A stretch of 64,000 nt of DNA from DAISVY01 sp036826635 (GTDB taxonomy: Bacteria > Zixibacteria > MSB-5A5 > GN15 > FEB-12), in the NCBI GenBank assembly GCA_036826635.1, contig DAISVY010000003.1, positions 124,001-188,000 on the forward strand, given 5' to 3'. The translations under genes and the position numbers were made by a program. Of this stretch, positions 42,342-51,868 are shown in pieces. Positions within the stretch are counted from its first letter, which is position 1; the number at the start of each line of letters is the position of its first letter. The notes under the pieces were generated by a model. The model had not been told where the DNA came from. It saw only the letters and a program-made list of their open reading frames with translations, and did no database searches.

Positions 42342-42371
42342 GCGGTCCGGATATAGCCGGGCCGCCTTTTA
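42342..42371 (+). terminator. Rho-independent terminator after the Lys-rich protein gene
   Basis: GGCGGTCCGG pairs with CCGGGCCGCC (one G-T pair) around a six-base loop, followed by TTTT. Confidence 0.75.
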
Positions 42372-42460
42372 TGTTGCGCCCCAATAAAAAAGTGCTTATC
42401 TATGCATTCGGTAAAAATTCGACTTTGATGGCGTAAGCTCTTGTTACGTAAGGAGATATT

Positions 42461-45274
42461 ATGTCGGCAAAAAAGGCTGTAGCAGCCCAGAAAAAGACTT
42501 CTGAAAAGACCAAATCGGTCAAAAAAACCAGCAAGACTACAAAGCCCAAAAGCGCAGGCAAGAGTGTGGTGAAAACAGACAAGTATTACTATTTCTTTGG
42601 GGGCGGCAAGGCTGACGGCAGTGCCGACATGAAGGACCTTCTGGGAGGGAAAGGCGCCAACCTGGCTGAGATGACCAACGCGGGTGTGCCTGTCCCGCCG
42701 GGGTTTACCATAACCACCGAGGTCTGCACGCTGTTCTACGAAAACAACATGGCCATACCCAAGGCGATTGACAAAGAACTGGAGAAGCAAGTTGCCGCCC
42801 TGGAAAAAGCCACAGGTAAGAAATTCGGTGATCCGGACGATCCTCTTCTGGTTTCCGTTCGCTCCGGGGCCAAGTTCTCCATGCCCGGTATGATGGACAC
42901 TATCCTCAATCTGGGACTGAATGAAACAACCCTGAAGGGTATTGCCGCCAAGACCGGTGACGAGCGTTTCGCCCTGGATAACTATCGTCGTTTCATTCAG
43001 ATGTTCGGTAACGTCGTGCTGGGGATCGATAAAGATCAGTTCGAAGACATCATAACGAAGAAGAAGAAAGACCGTCGGATCAAGCAGGACAGCTCGTTAC
43101 AGCCGACCGATCTGAAGGATATTATCAAGAAGTATAAGCAGATCATAAAACGCAAGTCCGGTGAGACTTTCCCCGATGATCCGATGATACAACTGCGCAT
43201 GGCCCGCGATGCTGTCTTTCGCAGTTGGAACAATCCCCGGGCTATCACTTATCGTCGTTTGAACGGTATTCCGTCCGATCTGGGTACGGCCGTTAACGTG
43301 CAGGCGATGGTCTTCGGCAATATGGGCAACAATTCCGGTACGGGGGTCGGGTTCACGCGCAATCCCGCCACCGGTGAGAAAGAGTTCTACGGCGAGTTTT
43401 TGATCAATGCCCAGGGTGAAGACGTGGTGGCGGGGGTTCGCACACCACAACCGATTGCCGAACTGAACACCGAAATGCCCGCCGCATACAAGCAGCTCAA
43501 GGACATTACCACCAGCCTCGAGAAACACTACCGCGATGTACAGGACTTCGAGTTTACCATCCAGGAAGGTGAGCTTTTCATGCTCCAGACAAGGACCGGT
43601 AAACGTACGGCCCAGGCGGCTATCAAGATCGCGGTTGACATGGTCAAGGAACAGTTGATCACCAAGGAAGAAGCCCTGATGCGTATCGATCCTTCCCAAC
43701 TGGATCAATTGCTGCATCCGCGCCTTGATCCTTCGGTCGAGTATGACGTTATCGTCAAGGGGCTGGCGGCGTCTCCGGGGGCGGCCTCGGGTAAAGTGTA
43801 CTTTACGGCCGAGGATGTGGTCAGGGTTGGTGGCAAACAAAACGCCATTCTGGTGCGTGAAGAGACCAATCCGGATGATATCGAGGGGATGAATGCGGCG
43901 GTCGGTATTCTCACGGCTCGGGGAGGGATGACCTCGCACGCGGCCGTAGTTGCCCGCGGTATGGGGAAGTGCTGCGTCAGCGGGGCCGAAGCGGTCCGTG
44001 TCAATGCCGCCAAGAAGCAGTTCCAGGTAGGTCGTTTGACGATCAAAGAGGGAGAGATCATAACCGTTAACGGCACCACCGGCGAAGTTATCCTGGGCGA
44101 GGTGCCGACAATTGAAGCCGAGTTGTCGGGTGAGTTTTCCGACCTGATGAAATGGGCCGACGAGGCTCGGGTGCTACGGGTGCGGGCCAACGCCGATATC
44201 CCGCGCGACGCCAAGCAGGCGATAGAGTTCGGCGCCGAGGGTATCGGGCTGTGTCGCACCGAGCATATGTTCTTCGATGAGAGCCGTATCCCGATCGTGC
44301 AGCGGATGATTTTGGCCGACACGACCGAAGAAAGGCAGGAAGCCTTAGACAAACTGCTGCCGTTCCAGAAGAAGGACTTCAAGGGACTTTTCGACGTTAT
44401 GCAGGGCCTGCCGGTGACTATTCGGACGCTGGATCCGCCTCTTCACGAGTTCCTGCCTGACAAAGAAGAGATCGAGAAGAAGCTCAAAGAACTGGACCCC
44501 AAGAGCGACGATTACGAAGAAGAACAGGAAGCGCTTGAGAAAACCCTTAAACGGATTCAGGAACTTACCGAACAAAACCCGATGCTGGGTCATCGGGGCT
44601 GCCGGCTGGGCATTGTATACCCGGAAATAACTGAAATGCAGGTTCGGGCTATTCTGACAGCGGCCTGTGAGTTGCACAAGCAGAAGAAGAAAGTATGTCC
44701 GGAGATCATGATACCGCTGGTCGGTCATGTCAACGAGTTCAGGAATCAGAAAGAGCTGGTTGATCGCATCGCCCGTGAGGTTATGGCCAAGCAGCGGGTC
44801 AAAGACCTTACTTACAAGGTCGGGACCATGATTGAGGTCCCTCGAGCGGCTCTGACCGCCGATGAAATTGCCACCGAAGCCGTGTTCTTCAGTTTCGGCA
44901 CCAATGACCTGACACAGATGACCATGGGATTCTCTCGGGATGATGCCGGGAAATTCCTGCGGCCCTATGTGAGTATGGGGATCCTCCCGTACGATCCGTT
45001 CGTGTCGCTTGACACCGCGGGGGTCGGGCAACTGGTGAGAATGGGCAAGGAAAAAGGGCGCTCCGTGCGGAGTGATCTCAAGGTCGGCATATGCGGTGAA
45101 CACGGCGGCGATCCGGCTTCTATTCATTTCTGTCATGAGGTAGGGTTGGATTATGTTTCCTGTTCGCCGTTCCGGGTGCCTATCGCGCGCCTGGCTGCAG
45201 CGCAGGCGGCAATCGCGGAAAAAGAAAACCCGGGGGCCAAGCCCCATCGGAGCCGGGCAAAGAGCAAGAAATAG
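42461..45274 (+). CDS. ppdK: Pyruvate, phosphate dikinase with Lys-rich N-terminal extension
   Basis: 937 residues; ATG with AAGGAGATAT upstream. It interconverts pyruvate + ATP + phosphate and phosphoenolpyruvate + AMP + PPi in the cytosol. N-terminal ATP-grasp (GGKGANLAEMTNAGVPVPPGF, SVRSGAKFSMPGMMDTILNLG, FGNMGNNSGTGVGFTRNPATG), swivelling domain with catalytic His in GGMTSHAAVVARGMGK (near residue 490), and C-terminal TIM barrel (GLCRTEHMFF, CPEIMIPLVGH, SFGTNDLTQM, GICGEHGGDP). The first 40 residues are a Lys/Ser/Thr tail not usual in PPDK. An insert near residues 190-240 and one near 660 (Glu/Lys-rich) are as in the longer bacterial forms. Suggests PPi-linked glycolysis or gluconeogenesis. 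Confidence 0.95.
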   Translation: MSAKKAVAAQKKTSEKTKSVKKTSKTTKPKSAGKSVVKTDKYYYFFGGGKADGSADMKDLLGGKGANLAEMTNAGVPVPPGFTITTEVCTLFYENNMAIPKAIDKELEKQVAALEKATGKKFGDPDDPLLVSVRSGAKFSMPGMMDTILNLGLNETTLKGIAAKTGDERFALDNYRRFIQMFGNVVLGIDKDQFEDIITKKKKDRRIKQDSSLQPTDLKDIIKKYKQIIKRKSGETFPDDPMIQLRMARDAVFRSWNNPRAITYRRLNGIPSDLGTAVNVQAMVFGNMGNNSGTGVGFTRNPATGEKEFYGEFLINAQGEDVVAGVRTPQPIAELNTEMPAAYKQLKDITTSLEKHYRDVQDFEFTIQEGELFMLQTRTGKRTAQAAIKIAVDMVKEQLITKEEALMRIDPSQLDQLLHPRLDPSVEYDVIVKGLAASPGAASGKVYFTAEDVVRVGGKQNAILVREETNPDDIEGMNAAVGILTARGGMTSHAAVVARGMGKCCVSGAEAVRVNAAKKQFQVGRLTIKEGEIITVNGTTGEVILGEVPTIEAELSGEFSDLMKWADEARVLRVRANADIPRDAKQAIEFGAEGIGLCRTEHMFFDESRIPIVQRMILADTTEERQEALDKLLPFQKKDFKGLFDVMQGLPVTIRTLDPPLHEFLPDKEEIEKKLKELDPKSDDYEEEQEALEKTLKRIQELTEQNPMLGHRGCRLGIVYPEITEMQVRAILTAACELHKQKKKVCPEIMIPLVGHVNEFRNQKELVDRIAREVMAKQRVKDLTYKVGTMIEVPRAALTADEIATEAVFFSFGTNDLTQMTMGFSRDDAGKFLRPYVSMGILPYDPFVSLDTAGVGQLVRMGKEKGRSVRSDLKVGICGEHGGDPASIHFCHEVGLDYVSCSPFRVPIARLAAAQAAIAEKENPGAKPHRSRAKSKK

Positions 45275-45300
45275 ACCGGGAGGTCAATAACTGAGATCGG

Positions 45301-45331
45301 GAAGGCCGTTGCCCGCCGGGCAGCGGCCTTC
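45301..45331 (+). terminator. Hairpin after ppdK, possible terminator
   Basis: A 14-bp stem (GAAGGCCGTTGCCC / GGGCAGCGGCCTTC) with a three-base loop, but no T run follows. Confidence 0.5.
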
Positions 45332-45501
45332 TGTGTGCGAAGGGAGGTCAGGTTTCGCTTGACTTTCAAAAGACGATCTATTGATTCGAGATAAGCCCCA
45401 GCCGGTAGGCAAAACTTGATTAATTCAGTCTAAATTTGTCGCTCTGTGCAACAGCCGGCTATTCCACAGTCCGATTTGACAAAAGGATGCGACACATCGG
45501 C

Positions 45502-47616
45502 ATGAAACAACAGTTAGACGCTATTTTCGTTCCCGGTTCAGTGGCTGTTATTGGCGCCTCGGCTCGCCCGGGGGCTGTTGGACGAGAGGTCCTTCGCAAT
45601 CTTTTTCGCGCCGAATTCAACGGCAAAGTATTCCCTGTCAATCCCGGTCATCAGGTCCTCCACTCGGCTAAGTGTTATCCTTCCGTTCTGGATATACCCG
45701 ACGCGGTGGATCTGGCGGTAATCATTGTGCCCAAGGGACTCGTCGCCGAAACGGTGGGGCAATGCGGCGAAAAAGGTATCAAGGCCGTGGTGGTGATTTC
45801 TTCCGGGTTTTCGGAGGTGGGCTCGGAAGGTAAAGTACGCGAGAACGAGGTAGTGAAGGTTTGTCAGCAATACGGTATCCGCATGATCGGTCCCAATTGC
45901 TTCGGTGTTGTGAACACCGACCCGAATATCAGACTCAACGCGACCTTCGGTAAAATCTTTCCGCATCATGGTAATGTCGGTTTTATTACCCAGTCCGGGG
46001 CGATGAGTGAAGCGATCATGAATCAGGCCGGCGAACTGGGCCTTGGCTTCAGTAAAATTGCCTCAATTGGCAACAAGGCCGACATCTCGTCAAACGATGT
46101 CCTGGCGTATCTCAAGGACGATCCGCAGACCGATGTTATCCTGATGTATATGGAAAATTTCGGTAATCCCCGCAATTTCACGTCGATAGCCCGGGAGGTT
46201 TCGCGTGTCAAACCGATCGTGGCGGTCAAGTCCGGTCGGACGCAGTTGGGAGCCAAAGCGGCGTCGTCGCACACCGGAGCGCTGGCGGGGCTTGATGTGG
46301 GCGTGGATGCGCTTTTCGAGCAGACCGGGGTTATGCGTGTGGATACGACCGAGGAACTTTTCGACGTGGCGGCGGCTCTGTCGTTTCAGAAAGTCCCTCG
46401 CGGCAATCGCGTGATGGTTGTGACCAACGCCGGGGGGCCCGGAGTGCTGGCTACCGATGCGCTGATCAATTACGGTATGGAGATGCCGTCACTGGCTCGG
46501 TCGACAGTAGCCGAACTTAAGACGTTTCTAAGCGCCAATGCTTCTTTTTCCAATCCGATGGATATGGCGTCCGGAGCCGGGGGAAAGGAGTTTTATCAGA
46601 CTCTCAACGCGGTCAAAAAAGATAAGCGCTATGATACTATCCTGACCTTGTTCGTGCCGCCGATAACGATCGATTCAATGGATGTGGCCCGGAAGATTTG
46701 TCAGGCGGTGAAGGATACCGACAAGGTAGTGTTGACTTCTTTAATGGGAGTCGTGGAAAATACCGAATCCATCGACTATCTCAGGAAGGAACACCTTCCC
46801 GTGTACATTTTCCCGGAGGCTGCGGCCAAGGCGCTGGCGACGATAGACGGTTATCGGAAGTGGCTGGCTCGACCCAAAGGGAAATTGAGACACTTCAAAG
46901 TGGATAAGAAACGGGTCGAGGCCATTATCGATCAAAACGTGCGCGACGGGTCGGGTTCTATTATCGGTCGGGACGCTATTGCTGTTCTGGAAGCCTACGG
47001 TATTCCGGCCGCCGAGTACGAATACGCCTTCAGCGCCCGCGAGGCCGTAACCGTGGCCCGTCGGATGGAGTACCCGGTTGTTCTCAAAGTCAATACGCCG
47101 CGAGTGCTTCACAAAACCGAGATGGGAGGAGTGCTGGTCGATCTGCGTTCCGATGCCGAGGTGCGCAAGGGTTTCGAGACCCTGCACAAGCGGGTCGGGC
47201 GTCTGAAAAAAGGCGAGGAATTCTCAGTCGTGGTCCAGCGGATGGTTACGGGTACGGCGGAGACGGTTATCGGTATGACCACCGATCCGTCGTTTGGTCC
47301 GCTTCTGATGTTCGGCCTGGGCGGTATTTATGTCGAGGTGATGAAAGATGTGGCTTTTCGGATAAATCCGCTTACCGATCAGGCCGCCCGCGCTATGATA
47401 CAGTCGCTCAAATCGTATCCGCTGCTCACCGGTTTCCGCGGCGCGCCTCCGGTGGATCTGGATATTCTGGAAGAAACGCTGCTGAGAGTCTCGCAACTGG
47501 TGCGGGATTTCTCCTGCCTTGCGGAAATCGATATCAATCCTTTCATTGTATCAGACGACCGGAACAAATGCCGGGCGGTTGATGCTCGCTTCATCATCAA
47601 ACCGGAGTGCGCATGA
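45502..47616 (+). CDS. Acetate-CoA ligase (ADP-forming), fused alpha and beta subunits
   Basis: 704 residues from ATG 45502; ATG 45487 is also in frame. CoA-binding Rossmann domain (VAVIGASARPGAVGREVLRNL), succinyl-CoA-ligase-like domains (NCFGVVNTDPNIRLN, FITQSGAMSEAIMNQ, the SSHTGALAG segment in which the family's phosphorylated His is thought to lie) and a C-terminal ATP-grasp domain (AYGIPAAEYEYAFSAREAV, VLKVNTPRVLHKTEMGGV, GLGGIYVEVMKDVAFRINPL, DINPFIV). It makes acyl phosphate-linked ATP from acetyl-CoA or other acyl-CoA, releasing the acid. There is no GNAT domain, so it is not a protein acetyltransferase. With PPDK upstream it indicates fermentation. Confidence 0.92.
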   Translation: MKQQLDAIFVPGSVAVIGASARPGAVGREVLRNLFRAEFNGKVFPVNPGHQVLHSAKCYPSVLDIPDAVDLAVIIVPKGLVAETVGQCGEKGIKAVVVISSGFSEVGSEGKVRENEVVKVCQQYGIRMIGPNCFGVVNTDPNIRLNATFGKIFPHHGNVGFITQSGAMSEAIMNQAGELGLGFSKIASIGNKADISSNDVLAYLKDDPQTDVILMYMENFGNPRNFTSIAREVSRVKPIVAVKSGRTQLGAKAASSHTGALAGLDVGVDALFEQTGVMRVDTTEELFDVAAALSFQKVPRGNRVMVVTNAGGPGVLATDALINYGMEMPSLARSTVAELKTFLSANASFSNPMDMASGAGGKEFYQTLNAVKKDKRYDTILTLFVPPITIDSMDVARKICQAVKDTDKVVLTSLMGVVENTESIDYLRKEHLPVYIFPEAAAKALATIDGYRKWLARPKGKLRHFKVDKKRVEAIIDQNVRDGSGSIIGRDAIAVLEAYGIPAAEYEYAFSAREAVTVARRMEYPVVLKVNTPRVLHKTEMGGVLVDLRSDAEVRKGFETLHKRVGRLKKGEEFSVVVQRMVTGTAETVIGMTTDPSFGPLLMFGLGGIYVEVMKDVAFRINPLTDQAARAMIQSLKSYPLLTGFRGAPPVDLDILEETLLRVSQLVRDFSCLAEIDINPFIVSDDRNKCRAVDARFIIKPECA

Positions 47617-47664
47617 ACCGGGGGGATACTTTAACAGGACGGGAGATACCAGCAGGGGGAAATT

Positions 47665-48093
47665 ATGCGGTATGAAATCAAATCAATCGGTGTCTGGGCT
47701 TTTGTCAAAGTAGCCTTTTTTGTGAATCTGGTGTTCGGGTTTCTGATCGGGCTTTTCTACGCCCTGTTGATCCCCATGTTTCTGCTGCCCCTGGGTGGAA
47801 TGATGCCGACATCTCAGTTCGATTTCGGCGGGGTATCCATGGCTGTCCTTCTGATTGTTTTGCCGATAGTTTTTGCCGTCTGTGCGGCGGTATTTCAAAC
47901 CCTTCTCGGGGTTGTCCTGGTTCTGGTTTATAACGTGGTGGCTCGTCTGGTAGGCGGAATAGAGTTGAACTTGAAAAATCAGGCGTCGGATTCTTATGTA
48001 GCGCCTCCGCCTCGACCTTCCGTGCCCCCGCCGCCGCCTCGGCCGAGCGCACCGTTGCCGGGACCGGAGAAACCGCAGGATGAAAATCAATAA
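47665..48093 (+). CDS. DUF3566-like two-helix membrane protein with Pro-rich tail
   Basis: 142 residues; CAGGGGGAAATT precedes the ATG. Two hydrophobic helices (about 15-45 and 58-90) end with LVYNVVARLVGGIELNL, which resembles the end of the DUF3566 membrane domain. The last 35 residues are Pro-rich (PPPPPRPSAPLPGP) and presumably cytoplasmic. Function unknown. Lies 48 bases after the ligase gene and 20 before gltX, in the same direction. Confidence 0.75.
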   Translation: MRYEIKSIGVWAFVKVAFFVNLVFGFLIGLFYALLIPMFLLPLGGMMPTSQFDFGGVSMAVLLIVLPIVFAVCAAVFQTLLGVVLVLVYNVVARLVGGIELNLKNQASDSYVAPPPRPSVPPPPPRPSAPLPGPEKPQDENQ

Positions 48094-48113
48094 CAGTGCA
48101 GGAGCCGAACATC

Positions 48114-49559
48114 ATGACTAACAGCACCGTAAAGGTTCGTATCGCACCTTCTCCGACCGGTTACCTTCATGTCGGTACCGCTCGGACGGCGCTTTTCAAT
48201 TATCTCTTCGCGCGTCACGAAGGCGGCAAGTTCGTCCTTCGCATTGAAGATACCGATCTGGAACGCTCCCGCCCGGAATATATAGATCCCATTATCGATG
48301 CTCTCAAGTGGCTGGGGCTGGATTGGGACGATGAGATTGTCTATCAGTCCAAACGGTCCGGACTGTATGCCGAATATCTGCAGAAATTCATCGATTCGGG
48401 ACACGCCTATTATTGTTTCTGTACACCGCAGGAGCTTGAGGCCGAACGGGTCAGGGCGCGGGCCGAAAAACGCCCTTTGAAATATAGCCGGAAATGTCTG
48501 GCTCTGTCCCACGATGAAGTGCGACGACGCCTGGAAGCCGGGGAAAAAGCGGCGGTTCGTTTGCGTATTCCCGACGGAGAAACATCGTATGACGACATGG
48601 TCTCCGGGAAACTGACCCGGCAGAACGAGGAGATAGAGGATTTCATCGTAGCTCGTTCCGACGGTTCGGTGACTTACAATTTTGCGGTGGTGGTTGACGA
48701 TCATGAAATGGGTATTACCCATATTATTCGCGGCAATGATCATATCACCAATACGTTCAAGCAGGTGATTCTGTATCGTGCTCTGGGTTTGGAAGTACCG
48801 GTTTTCGGACACGTGCCATTGATTCTCCGCCCCGACAAAAAGAAAGTGTCCAAGCGGCTGGGCGATAAAGACGTGGGAGAATACCGCCACGACGGTATTT
48901 TGCCCGAAGCGATGGTGAACTACCTGTCGTTGCTGGGCTGGTCGCCCAAATCGGATCGGGAGATCTATACGCTCGGGGAATTGGTAAGTATATTCGATCC
49001 GAAAAACCTCAATGCGGCGAACGCCGTTTTCGACGAGGAAAAGCTGATCGCTTTTAACCGCGAACACATCCAGACCAAATCCGATCACGAACTGGCTGTT
49101 CTGGTTGCTCCGTTGTTGGTCGAGGCCGGTCTGAGTACCAAGTATTGGCTGGAGACCCGCTGGGATTATCTTCGCCGGGTTATCACGCTACTTAAGGAGC
49201 GGGTGCGGCTCATATCCGATTTTGTCGAGCAGGGCAGTTACTTCTTCAGTTTTGACGAGAAATACGACGCCAAGGCGGCCGGGAAATACTTTACGCCGGA
49301 GTCCGCCGGATGGCTGGAGGAACTGGCCGGTCGTTTCGAATCGCTGGATCAGTTCACTCATGAGACAACCGAGGCCACCCTGTCGGCTCTGGCCGAGGAG
49401 AAGGGAATAAAACGGGCCGGTATAATCCACCCTACCCGGTTAGCCGTTTCGGGAAGACCCGCCGGGCCGGGTTTGTATGATCTTCTTATCACTTTGGGTA
49501 AACCCGTGGTCGTTGAACGTATGCGAAAAGCGGTTGCCCATATTCGTGCGACACGATAG
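48114..49559 (+). CDS. gltX: Glutamyl-tRNA synthetase
   Basis: 481 residues; ATG 48114 gives the standard N-terminus. Class I motifs: RIAPSPTGYLHVGTARTALFN (HIGH-type sequence HVGT), RIEDTDLERS for glutamate, FNFAVVVDDHEMGITHIIRGNDH-type core and the KMSKS-type KKVSKRLGD. C-terminal helical anticodon-binding region is complete and of normal length. Charges tRNA-Glu; a non-discriminating form cannot be excluded without seeing glnS or gatCAB. Confidence 0.97.
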   Translation: MTNSTVKVRIAPSPTGYLHVGTARTALFNYLFARHEGGKFVLRIEDTDLERSRPEYIDPIIDALKWLGLDWDDEIVYQSKRSGLYAEYLQKFIDSGHAYYCFCTPQELEAERVRARAEKRPLKYSRKCLALSHDEVRRRLEAGEKAAVRLRIPDGETSYDDMVSGKLTRQNEEIEDFIVARSDGSVTYNFAVVVDDHEMGITHIIRGNDHITNTFKQVILYRALGLEVPVFGHVPLILRPDKKKVSKRLGDKDVGEYRHDGILPEAMVNYLSLLGWSPKSDREIYTLGELVSIFDPKNLNAANAVFDEEKLIAFNREHIQTKSDHELAVLVAPLLVEAGLSTKYWLETRWDYLRRVITLLKERVRLISDFVEQGSYFFSFDEKYDAKAAGKYFTPESAGWLEELAGRFESLDQFTHETTEATLSALAEEKGIKRAGIIHPTRLAVSGRPAGPGLYDLLITLGKPVVVERMRKAVAHIRATR

Positions 49560-49586
49560 AACATCATGAGTTACAGGAGATAAGGC

Positions 49587-50087
49587 ATGACGGATTCCAA
49601 ACAGCAAATTGCGGACATGCTCCGCCAGGCCATTCGCGGAGAGATCGAAGGTTCCGAGTTTTACGGTATTGCCGCCGGGAAAGCCACTAACGCCGAAGCC
49701 CGCCGCAAACTTGAAGGCTTGCGCGACGACGAGATCAGGCACCGCCAAACGCTGGAAGAGTTGTTCAGGCAACATGTCGGCAATGAGATCGGCGAACTTC
49801 CACCCAAAGGACTGAGTGTTTTGTCGGAGATTTTTGCCCGGGGTCGGGTCGAACATTTAAGGACCGAGATGGAATTTGTCAATCTGGCCATTGATGCGGA
49901 ACTGGCGTCGGTGAAGTTTTATCAGGAACGACGCAATCTTGTCAGCGACGGGGAATTCGGGCAGGTTCTGAAGCAATTGGCCGATGAGGAATACAGTCAT
50001 TTCGAGTTGCTTCAGGCGGAGAAAAACGCTCTCGGTGGTAACTACAACTGGTTTGGGTATAATAATTCCGCCCCGATGGAAGATTGA
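49587..50087 (+). CDS. Ferritin-like / rubrerythrin-family diiron protein
   Basis: 166 residues, GGAGATAAGGC upstream. A four-helix bundle with paired metal-ligand motifs: EGSEFYGIAAGKA with DDEIRHRQ in the first half and ELASVKFYQERR with ADEEYSHFELLQ in the second. This is the E...ExxH pattern of the rubrerythrin-type ferritin-like family. There is no C-terminal rubredoxin CxxC domain. Probable role in peroxide reduction or iron handling; the peroxiredoxin gene follows 60 bases later. Confidence 0.85.
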   Translation: MTDSKQQIADMLRQAIRGEIEGSEFYGIAAGKATNAEARRKLEGLRDDEIRHRQTLEELFRQHVGNEIGELPPKGLSVLSEIFARGRVEHLRTEMEFVNLAIDAELASVKFYQERRNLVSDGEFGQVLKQLADEEYSHFELLQAEKNALGGNYNWFGYNNSAPMED

Positions 50088-50147
50088 CGATACGAGTGCT
50101 CGAAAATTAACCCGGAGGCGAATACAACCGAGACCGGCAGGCAGACC

Positions 50148-50660
50148 ATGAACAAAAACAAAGAGCTCAAAGCAGGTGATCCGGCCCCGGACTTTACCCT
50201 TCGAACGCACAATGAAGGGGAATTAAATCTGGCGTGGTATCAGGGCCGGAAAAATGTGGTGCTGGCTTTTTATCCCGGGGATTTCACGCCCGTCTGTGCC
50301 ACCCAGATTCCGGGTTTCCGTCCGCTGATGGATAAATTCGAACAGTATAACTGTCAGTTGCTCGGTATTTCGGTAGACTCGGTCGCCTGTCACATGGCAT
50401 GGGACAAAGCCTTGGGTGGTTTGCCGTTTCCACTCATGTCGGATTATTATCCGCATGGTCGGGTCGCGCAAATGTATGGTGTGCTGAATGCCCGGGGATT
50501 CGCCGAACGGGCCGTATTTCTGATAGACAAGTCGGGTATTATTTGTTACGTAGAGAAAGTTGCACCGGCCGATATGCCGGACAACGATGCGCTTCTGGCT
50601 GCTCTGGCCAGGGTTGCGGAGCGGCAAAAGACGGACGACAACGAGCCGGGGCCGTTTTAG
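50148..50660 (+). CDS. Peroxiredoxin of the AhpC/TSA (Bcp/AhpE-like) family
   Basis: 170 residues. Thioredoxin fold with the peroxidatic Cys50 in FYPGDFTPVCATQ; this keeps the P-x-x-x-T-x-x-C core. Other Cys at 69, 81 and 133, of which 69 or 81 could resolve. Segments GISVDSVACHMAWDK and FPLMSDYYPHGRVAQMYGV are typical. It reduces hydroperoxides in the cytosol. Neighbour of a diiron ferritin-like gene, so the two probably serve oxidative defence. Confidence 0.92.
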   Translation: MNKNKELKAGDPAPDFTLRTHNEGELNLAWYQGRKNVVLAFYPGDFTPVCATQIPGFRPLMDKFEQYNCQLLGISVDSVACHMAWDKALGGLPFPLMSDYYPHGRVAQMYGVLNARGFAERAVFLIDKSGIICYVEKVAPADMPDNDALLAALARVAERQKTDDNEPGPF

Positions 50661-50768
50661 GAACGGCGGCGGGCACTTCCGGATAGTTTCGGTTGTTTTT
50701 TTTTACCGGGAAGCGGCCGGGCGGAAAATTCGGGCGTGTGGTCGCCGGACCCGGAAGGATCGACGGAC

Positions 50769-51851
50769 GTGATAAACTACACTTTACCCGCGGAATATCG
50801 CGGGGCCGACATAAACGAGCTTGAGCGGAGAATAGAAGCCGTACGGGAAAAGCTCGGCAAGCGGCTGTTTATTCTCACCCACCATTACCAGCGTGTCGAA
50901 GTGATCGAACATGGTGATCGTGTCGGTGACAGTTACGATTTGTCCAAACATGCCGCGGCGCAAAAGGAAGCCGACCGCATTGTTTTCTGTGGTGTGCATT
51001 TCATGGCCGAGGCCGCGGATATTCTCACCAGAGACAACCAGCGGGTGTATATGCCGAATCCGCTGGCTGGCTGTCCCATGGCCGACATGGCTGACATGGC
51101 CGATGTTATGGAGGCATGGGAATATCTCAAGCCTTACGGTGGTGCCGAGAAGATAATGCCCATTTCGTACATGAATACAGCCGCCAGTCTCAAGGCTTTC
51201 ACCGGCCGGCACGGCGGTTTGATTTGCACTTCGTCCAATGCCCCCGCCGCTTTGCGGTGGGCTTTCGCTAAACGCGAGAAAGTGTTCTTCTTCCCCGACG
51301 AAAATCTGGGCCGAAACACCGCCATCGGGATGGGAATAGCTCCCGATCAGATTGTCCTGTGGGATTTCACCCGCGATCACGGCGGACTTAACGAAGAACA
51401 ACTGGACCGCGCCCGAGTCATTCTCTGGAAAGGTCACTGTCACGTTCATACCAATTTTACGGTGCAACAAGTGGCCGAAGTTCGCAAAAAATACCCCGGG
51501 GTCAAGGTCATCGTTCACCCGGAATGTGTTCAGGATGTTGTCGCGCAGGCTGATGCTGCCGGATCGACACGCTTTATCGTGGAGTATTGCGAGGCGGCGC
51601 CCCCCGGATCGGCAATAGCCATCGGGACCGAGATAAACCTGATCAACCGGATGGCTCGACAATATCCCGACAAGACCATTATTGAACTGTCCGGGGAAAC
51701 CTGCCCTGTCTGCATGAATATGTACCGGACAACCCTCAACGATCTGGCTTACTGCCTGGAAAATCTCGACAGCATCCGGCCTGTTGTCGTGGATGAGCCC
51801 GTGCGTAGCGAAGCTCTTCTGGCCCTTGAGCGCATGCTTGAGGTCCGATGA
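50769..51851 (+). CDS. nadA: Quinolinate synthase
   Basis: 360 residues from GTG 50769 (GGAAGGAT upstream); an upstream GTG 11 codons earlier is possible. [4Fe-4S] enzyme condensing iminoaspartate with dihydroxyacetone phosphate to quinolinate. The three cluster cysteines are in LAGCPMADM, HPECVQDV and GETCPVCMN. Other motifs: LTHHYQRVEV, GDSYDLSKHAA, CGVHFMAEAADIL, MNTAASLKAF, TSSNAPAAL, FFPDENLGRNTA. nadB and nadC are not nearby; nadE is 5 kb away on the other strand. Confidence 0.96.
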   Translation: MINYTLPAEYRGADINELERRIEAVREKLGKRLFILTHHYQRVEVIEHGDRVGDSYDLSKHAAAQKEADRIVFCGVHFMAEAADILTRDNQRVYMPNPLAGCPMADMADMADVMEAWEYLKPYGGAEKIMPISYMNTAASLKAFTGRHGGLICTSSNAPAALRWAFAKREKVFFFPDENLGRNTAIGMGIAPDQIVLWDFTRDHGGLNEEQLDRARVILWKGHCHVHTNFTVQQVAEVRKKYPGVKVIVHPECVQDVVAQADAAGSTRFIVEYCEAAPPGSAIAIGTEINLINRMARQYPDKTIIELSGETCPVCMNMYRTTLNDLAYCLENLDSIRPVVVDEPVRSEALLALERMLEVR

Positions 51852-51868
51852 GAAGGTGAGGGGATACG

